Origin: JBBDIO01 sp040880365
GTDB taxonomy: Bacteria > Chloroflexota > Anaerolineae > Caldilineales > Caldilineaceae
Length of the DNA: 9,019 nt
Assembly: GCA_040880365.1 (NCBI GenBank)
Contig: JBBDIO010000010.1
Coordinates: forward strand, 1 to 9,019
Reading direction: 5' to 3'
The position numbers and the translations under genes are program-made. The notes under the pieces were generated by a model. That model did not search any database, was not told the origin of the DNA, and saw only the letters and a program-made list of their open reading frames with translations. Positions 5,749-9,019 of the stretch are shown here, piece after piece; position 1 is the first letter of the stretch, and every line of letters starts with the position of its first letter.

Positions 5749-7527
5749 GTGTTATCCAAGATTCGACTAAACTATTGGCGCACGCATGTGGTCGCCTGGA
5801 TTTTGCTGGTGGCGCTGTTTGGTGTGGCAGGCATTGCCACTTCGACTGTGCTGGCCTATCGGCGCGCCACCTTCGAGTTGATTGTGGAACGCAATCGCCA
5901 GGTGACCCACCTCTCGGCGGCGCGAATGCACGATGAGCTTGCCAAATTTTCGCAGGCGCTCGCTGCGTTGGCGCGCACGCAGGAGATGACAGGCCGTGAT
6001 TTGGAGGCCCAGCGTCAGGCCCTGCGCACCGCGGCGTTTGTGCAGCAAGGGCTGTTCGACGGTGGGGTGGTTTTGTTGGACACCCGGGGCCGGGTGACGG
6101 CCGCGGTTCCGGGCCGACCGGAAATTGTGGGGATGGATTGGTCGAACTATTCCTACTTTCGCCAGCTGCTCAGTACACCGGGGGCGGTGTATTCCAACGC
6201 GATGGGGCATGGCCCCGAAGGCACGCAGGCGGTGGTGGTGAGTGTGGCGATTCTAGATGGAGACGGGCAGTTTTCCGGCGCCCTGGCGGGCATGTTGCGC
6301 CTGGGCGAGATGACCATCAGCCCGCTCTATGCCAGCATTGTGCGCTTGCGCATCGATCACGGCGGCAGCACCTTTCTGCTGGATGGACAGCGGCGCATTC
6401 TGTTTGATTCGGTAGGCGACCGCGTGGGTGAATTGTATGCGACAATCGGCACCACCGATCCATTGCTGAGTGGGCAGGCCGGGACGCTGCGCGTGGGCGC
6501 TCCCGGCGCAGGCGAGATGATTTTGAGTTATGCGCCGGTGCCGGGCACACCGTGGACACTGGTCACCGAGGATGATTGGCAAGGCCTGATGGGGCCAACA
6601 CGCCGCTATGTGGATTTGTTGCTGACCTTGCTGGGCGCGGGCATGATTCTGCCTCTGGTGGGGGCGGGTGTGCTCTATGCCCGCCAGCGCGATGCGCGCC
6701 TTGCCGATGAGGAAGGACAAAACCAGGAATTGCGCATTGCCAACGAGTTGAAGGATGCGCTGATGCCGCCCCATGCGCCGATTGTGCCGGGCTGGAACCT
6801 GCCCGTTTATCACCAACCGGCGGTGGAGCCAGGCGGCGGTTTTTATGATTTCGTGCTGCTTGCCGATGGGCGACTCATGTTTGCCATGGGCGAAACAATC
6901 GAAAGCGGCATGGCAACTGCGTTGACCCTGGCAACGATTCGTACCACCTTGCGCTGCGCAGCACGCACCTATTTGGCGCCTGCCCAGGTTCTGCAGAGCG
7001 CCAATGAAAACCTGTGCGCCGAGCTACCGGTTGATACCGCGGTATGCTGCTTTTTTGGCATATTAGACCCGGTCGACGGGGTGGTGCACTATGCCAACAC
7101 CGGACACGTACCGGTGTGGCATTGGCACGATGACCAGATTGATGAACTGGACGGCGAGGGACTGCCGCTAGGCACGAGCCTGGATAGCGTCTATGAAGCG
7201 CATAGCATCACCATCCGCCCTGGTGAATGTCTGTTGGTCTTTCATCGGCAGTTGCTGACCCATGGCAATGCCCAGGGCGAACCATTTGGCCTGCCCACGG
7301 TGCAGGCCCATGTGGAACGGGACCAGGGCCGTGCCGCCCATCCGATTGCGGCGGTACGCAGCGCATTACAGGAATTTCTGGGCGGTGGCTCGCTCGTAGA
7401 ACCACCCCTGACCTTGTTTATGCTCCAGCGGCTGGCAGCGGCGGCTGCCGAATCCGGGGAGATCATTACCCGCTCGCGTCGGGCAGATGCGGCGCGCGGG
7501 GCGAACGTCACCCGCCAGGTTGCCTGA
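5749..7527 (+). CDS. Membrane Cache sensor with degenerate SpoIIE/PP2C-like phosphatase domain
   Basis: A 592-residue two-helix membrane receptor. TM1 is at ~14-36, followed by an extracytoplasmic dCache-like domain (~40-280; WSNYSYFRQLLSTPGAVYSN at 131-150, SYAPVPGTPWTLVTED at 260-275). TM2 is at ~289-311, then a short helical linker (312-338), then a SpoIIE/RsbU-like domain (~338-560). The domain keeps family landmarks (ALMPPHAPIVPGW, YHQPAVEPGGGFYDF, ATALTLATIRTTLR, YANTGHVPVWHW, GLPLGT, LTLFMLQ). Active members dephosphorylate anti-sigma-factor antagonists using two Mn/Mg ions. Here the metal-binding acids are replaced: GGDFYD is GGGFYD (G364), the GD(V/I)xGKG motif is GETIESG (E382), YTDG is FHRQ (R500) and the final DDxTL is PPLTL (552-556). 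Catalysis is therefore doubtful. The GTG start at 5749 has AGG about 7 nt upstream and lies 19 bp after the binding-protein stop, so the genes are likely co-transcribed. Confidence 0.85.
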   Translation: MLSKIRLNYWRTHVVAWILLVALFGVAGIATSTVLAYRRATFELIVERNRQVTHLSAARMHDELAKFSQALAALARTQEMTGRDLEAQRQALRTAAFVQQGLFDGGVVLLDTRGRVTAAVPGRPEIVGMDWSNYSYFRQLLSTPGAVYSNAMGHGPEGTQAVVVSVAILDGDGQFSGALAGMLRLGEMTISPLYASIVRLRIDHGGSTFLLDGQRRILFDSVGDRVGELYATIGTTDPLLSGQAGTLRVGAPGAGEMILSYAPVPGTPWTLVTEDDWQGLMGPTRRYVDLLLTLLGAGMILPLVGAGVLYARQRDARLADEEGQNQELRIANELKDALMPPHAPIVPGWNLPVYHQPAVEPGGGFYDFVLLADGRLMFAMGETIESGMATALTLATIRTTLRCAARTYLAPAQVLQSANENLCAELPVDTAVCCFFGILDPVDGVVHYANTGHVPVWHWHDDQIDELDGEGLPLGTSLDSVYEAHSITIRPGECLLVFHRQLLTHGNAQGEPFGLPTVQAHVERDQGRAAHPIAAVRSALQEFLGGGSLVEPPLTLFMLQRLAAAAAESGEIITRSRRADAARGANVTRQVA

Positions 7528-7568
7528 TTCCGGCCTCTTCTTTCTTGTGCCCACACCGGGAACCATTC

Positions 7569-9019
7569 ATGTCTACCACACGGCAAGATCGCATTCTGTT
7601 TTTGCAAGTGGGGCGTGCGGTCGTGCGCGCCGGATTTGGGGTAGCGTTTATCGCCGCGCTGCTCGCGCCCTTGCTGGCCCTTTCGTGGCAAAATCAACCC
7701 TTTGCCGGCTTCATGGTGGACCCCATGTTGGTGGTCGCCGACCGCATCGGCGAAAATTGGCCGGGGCAACTGGCGGGCATGGCCTTTCCCCAGCGCGTGG
7801 TGCGGGTGGGCGGCTATCCGATTACCACGGCCCAGGATCTGACCACAGCGGTGACGCGCTTTCAGGTGGGCGAACGCATTCCGATTCTGACGCGCACGCC
7901 GGCCGGCGTCGAGCGACTTTATCCCGGAATTATGCTGATTCGCTTTTCGCCGGGCGATATGCTGAGCATGTTTTGGCTGCCCTATCTGATCGGGGCCATC
8001 TATCTGGGGATTGGCGGCTGGATCTATTGGCTGCGGGGCAAGACTCCCGCCGGACAGGCGTTGGCCTTTTTCTGCATTGTCACCGCGCTCACATGTATGC
8101 TCTTGTTGGATCTGGTCACCACGCATCAGTTGACGTTTCTATGGTCGGTGACCATGGCCATGGTCGGTAGCTCGCTGATCGGGCTGGCGTGGAGTTTCCC
8201 CGAAGAATGGTCACCCACGCAGATTCAACCCTGGCTTGCATTCATCCCCTATTTGTTCTCGATTGTGCTGGGGCTATGGACTGCGATTGCCGAAAGCTAT
8301 GAAAGCGCGCCCTGGGCCTATCGCACGGCGCTGACATTTAGTTATCGCTATGCCGCGGTGGGCATTGCGGTTTTTATCGGCGTCATGATTTATCGGATCT
8401 ACCGGGGGCGTACACTTACCGTGCGCCGCCAGGCGCGCCTCATGATTATCGGCAGCGCGCTGGCGTTTGCGCCCATTGGTGTCTGGCTGGCGGCGCCGCT
8501 GTTTGACGTTAATCTGGTCTTCGATGCCATGCTCTATCTGCCCAGTCTATTGTTCTTTCCGCTTTCGGTCGCCGTGGCAATTCTGCGTCTGCGTTTGTGG
8601 GAAGTAGATACCTTCATCAATCGGGCATTTGTCTATGGCGTGCTGACGGCGATTCTGGCAGGTGTATTTGCCGCGTTGAGTTCCATCTCGCAGAAGATGT
8701 TTGTCGCGGTCACGGGCGAGCGCAGCGACGCCGCGATTATTATGACCACGCTGATTATTGCGGCGGTGTTCACGCCGTTGCGCGCCCAGGTCCAGCAATT
8801 TGTAGATCGGCGCTTTCGCGGGTTGCCCGATGATATGCGCCATTTGCACACGTTTGGCACGCAGGTAGAGTCTTATGTGCAGATGAGCGATGTAGTTGCA
8901 CTTACCCGGCAGCTTTTACGCGAAACTGCGCGGGCGTTGCAGGCCGAATCGGGCGTCTTGAGCCTGGTGATCGATGGACAGATGCATGTGATCCACACCT
9001 ATGGCCCGTGGCGCAATCG
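7569..9019 (+). CDS. Multi-pass membrane sensor with PDZ-like and GAF-like segments, C-terminus outside window
   Basis: Open for 483 codons from the ATG at 7569 to the window end without a stop. TM1 is at ~20-39. It is followed by a PDZ-like segment (~45-125) with RVVRVGGYPITTAQDLTTAV and a following GERIPILTRTPAG strand pair, as in PDZ domains. Eight or nine further hydrophobic spans follow (about 132-154, 162-183, 190-208, 222-240, 260-277, 290-311, 320-338, 352-375, 388-402). Between them is the signature LRLWEVDTFINRAFVYG (341-357), then VQQFVDRRFRGLPDD (408-422) and a helix leading into an apparent GAF domain (VVALTRQLLRETARALQAESGVLSLVID, from ~442). In Chloroflexota relatives this layout precedes a histidine kinase, HATPase or SpoIIE output, which cannot be seen here. 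It starts 41 bp after the Cache/SpoIIE-like gene; the ribosome site is weak (GGGA, about 8-10 nt upstream). Likely the third gene of the operon and the possible catalytic partner. Confidence 0.82.
   Translation, partial: MSTTRQDRILFLQVGRAVVRAGFGVAFIAALLAPLLALSWQNQPFAGFMVDPMLVVADRIGENWPGQLAGMAFPQRVVRVGGYPITTAQDLTTAVTRFQVGERIPILTRTPAGVERLYPGIMLIRFSPGDMLSMFWLPYLIGAIYLGIGGWIYWLRGKTPAGQALAFFCIVTALTCMLLLDLVTTHQLTFLWSVTMAMVGSSLIGLAWSFPEEWSPTQIQPWLAFIPYLFSIVLGLWTAIAESYESAPWAYRTALTFSYRYAAVGIAVFIGVMIYRIYRGRTLTVRRQARLMIIGSALAFAPIGVWLAAPLFDVNLVFDAMLYLPSLLFFPLSVAVAILRLRLWEVDTFINRAFVYGVLTAILAGVFAALSSISQKMFVAVTGERSDAAIIMTTLIIAAVFTPLRAQVQQFVDRRFRGLPDDMRHLHTFGTQVESYVQMSDVVALTRQLLRETARALQAESGVLSLVIDGQMHVIHTYGPWRN

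Noticed and set aside
7487..8170. 227-codon + strand frame across the third sensor gene's start
   Set aside because: It is out of frame with the open 483-codon membrane protein, which has clear PDZ-like and membrane signatures.

Overview
The window looks like a piece of a GC-rich chromosome from a Chloroflexota (Anaerolineae/Caldilineae-like) bacterium. No taxonomic marker is present. The inference rests on protein style: an XRE-HTH fused to an NB-ARC/STAND ATPase, a DUF5946-like protein, and a polytopic sensor carrying an 'LRLWEVDTFINRAFVYG' juxtamembrane signature that I associate with Chloroflexota sensor proteins. Seven genes are supported. No rRNA, tRNA, CRISPR array, transposase or integrase was seen.

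Left half, all read leftward from a divergent promoter region at about 4153-4403. First is an XRE-HTH/NB-ARC regulator of 669 aa (4152-2143). Next is a small Cys/His-rich DUF5946-like protein of 163 aa (2062-1571). Then comes a mandelate racemase/muconate lactonizing enzyme-type member of the enolase superfamily, 386 aa (1439-279). Last is the 5' end of a nitroreductase-family gene that leaves the window (187-1). Gaps of 80, 131 and 91 bp mean they need not be one operon.

Right half, a compact rightward cluster. It begins with a probable Tat-exported, lipobox-bearing ABC-type solute-binding protein (4404-5729) that has no permease or ATPase gene beside it. After 19 bp comes a membrane protein with an extracytoplasmic Cache-type sensor and a cytoplasmic SpoIIE/PP2C-like domain (5749-7527). 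After another 41 bp comes an open-ended multi-pass membrane protein with a PDZ-like segment after its first membrane helix and the start of a GAF-like domain (7569 to the window end). The order suggests a sensory/partner-switching operon: a binding protein captures a ligand outside the membrane, and two membrane receptors relay the signal inside.

The most striking point is that the SpoIIE-like domain keeps the family fold landmarks but has lost the acidic residue at every recognisable metal-binding position. It is therefore probably a pseudophosphatase. The binding protein also has two cysteine pairs (C48/C50 and C98/C99) in the two N-lobe loops that usually line the ligand cleft.

A second theme is short tandem repeats of about 12 bp at four separate places (119-154, 2076-2135, 3828-3899, 4254-4276). 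Some are inside coding sequence, where they add 4-residue repeats in frame; others are in intergenic leaders. This suggests recurrent slippage or a family of 12-bp minisatellites in this genome.
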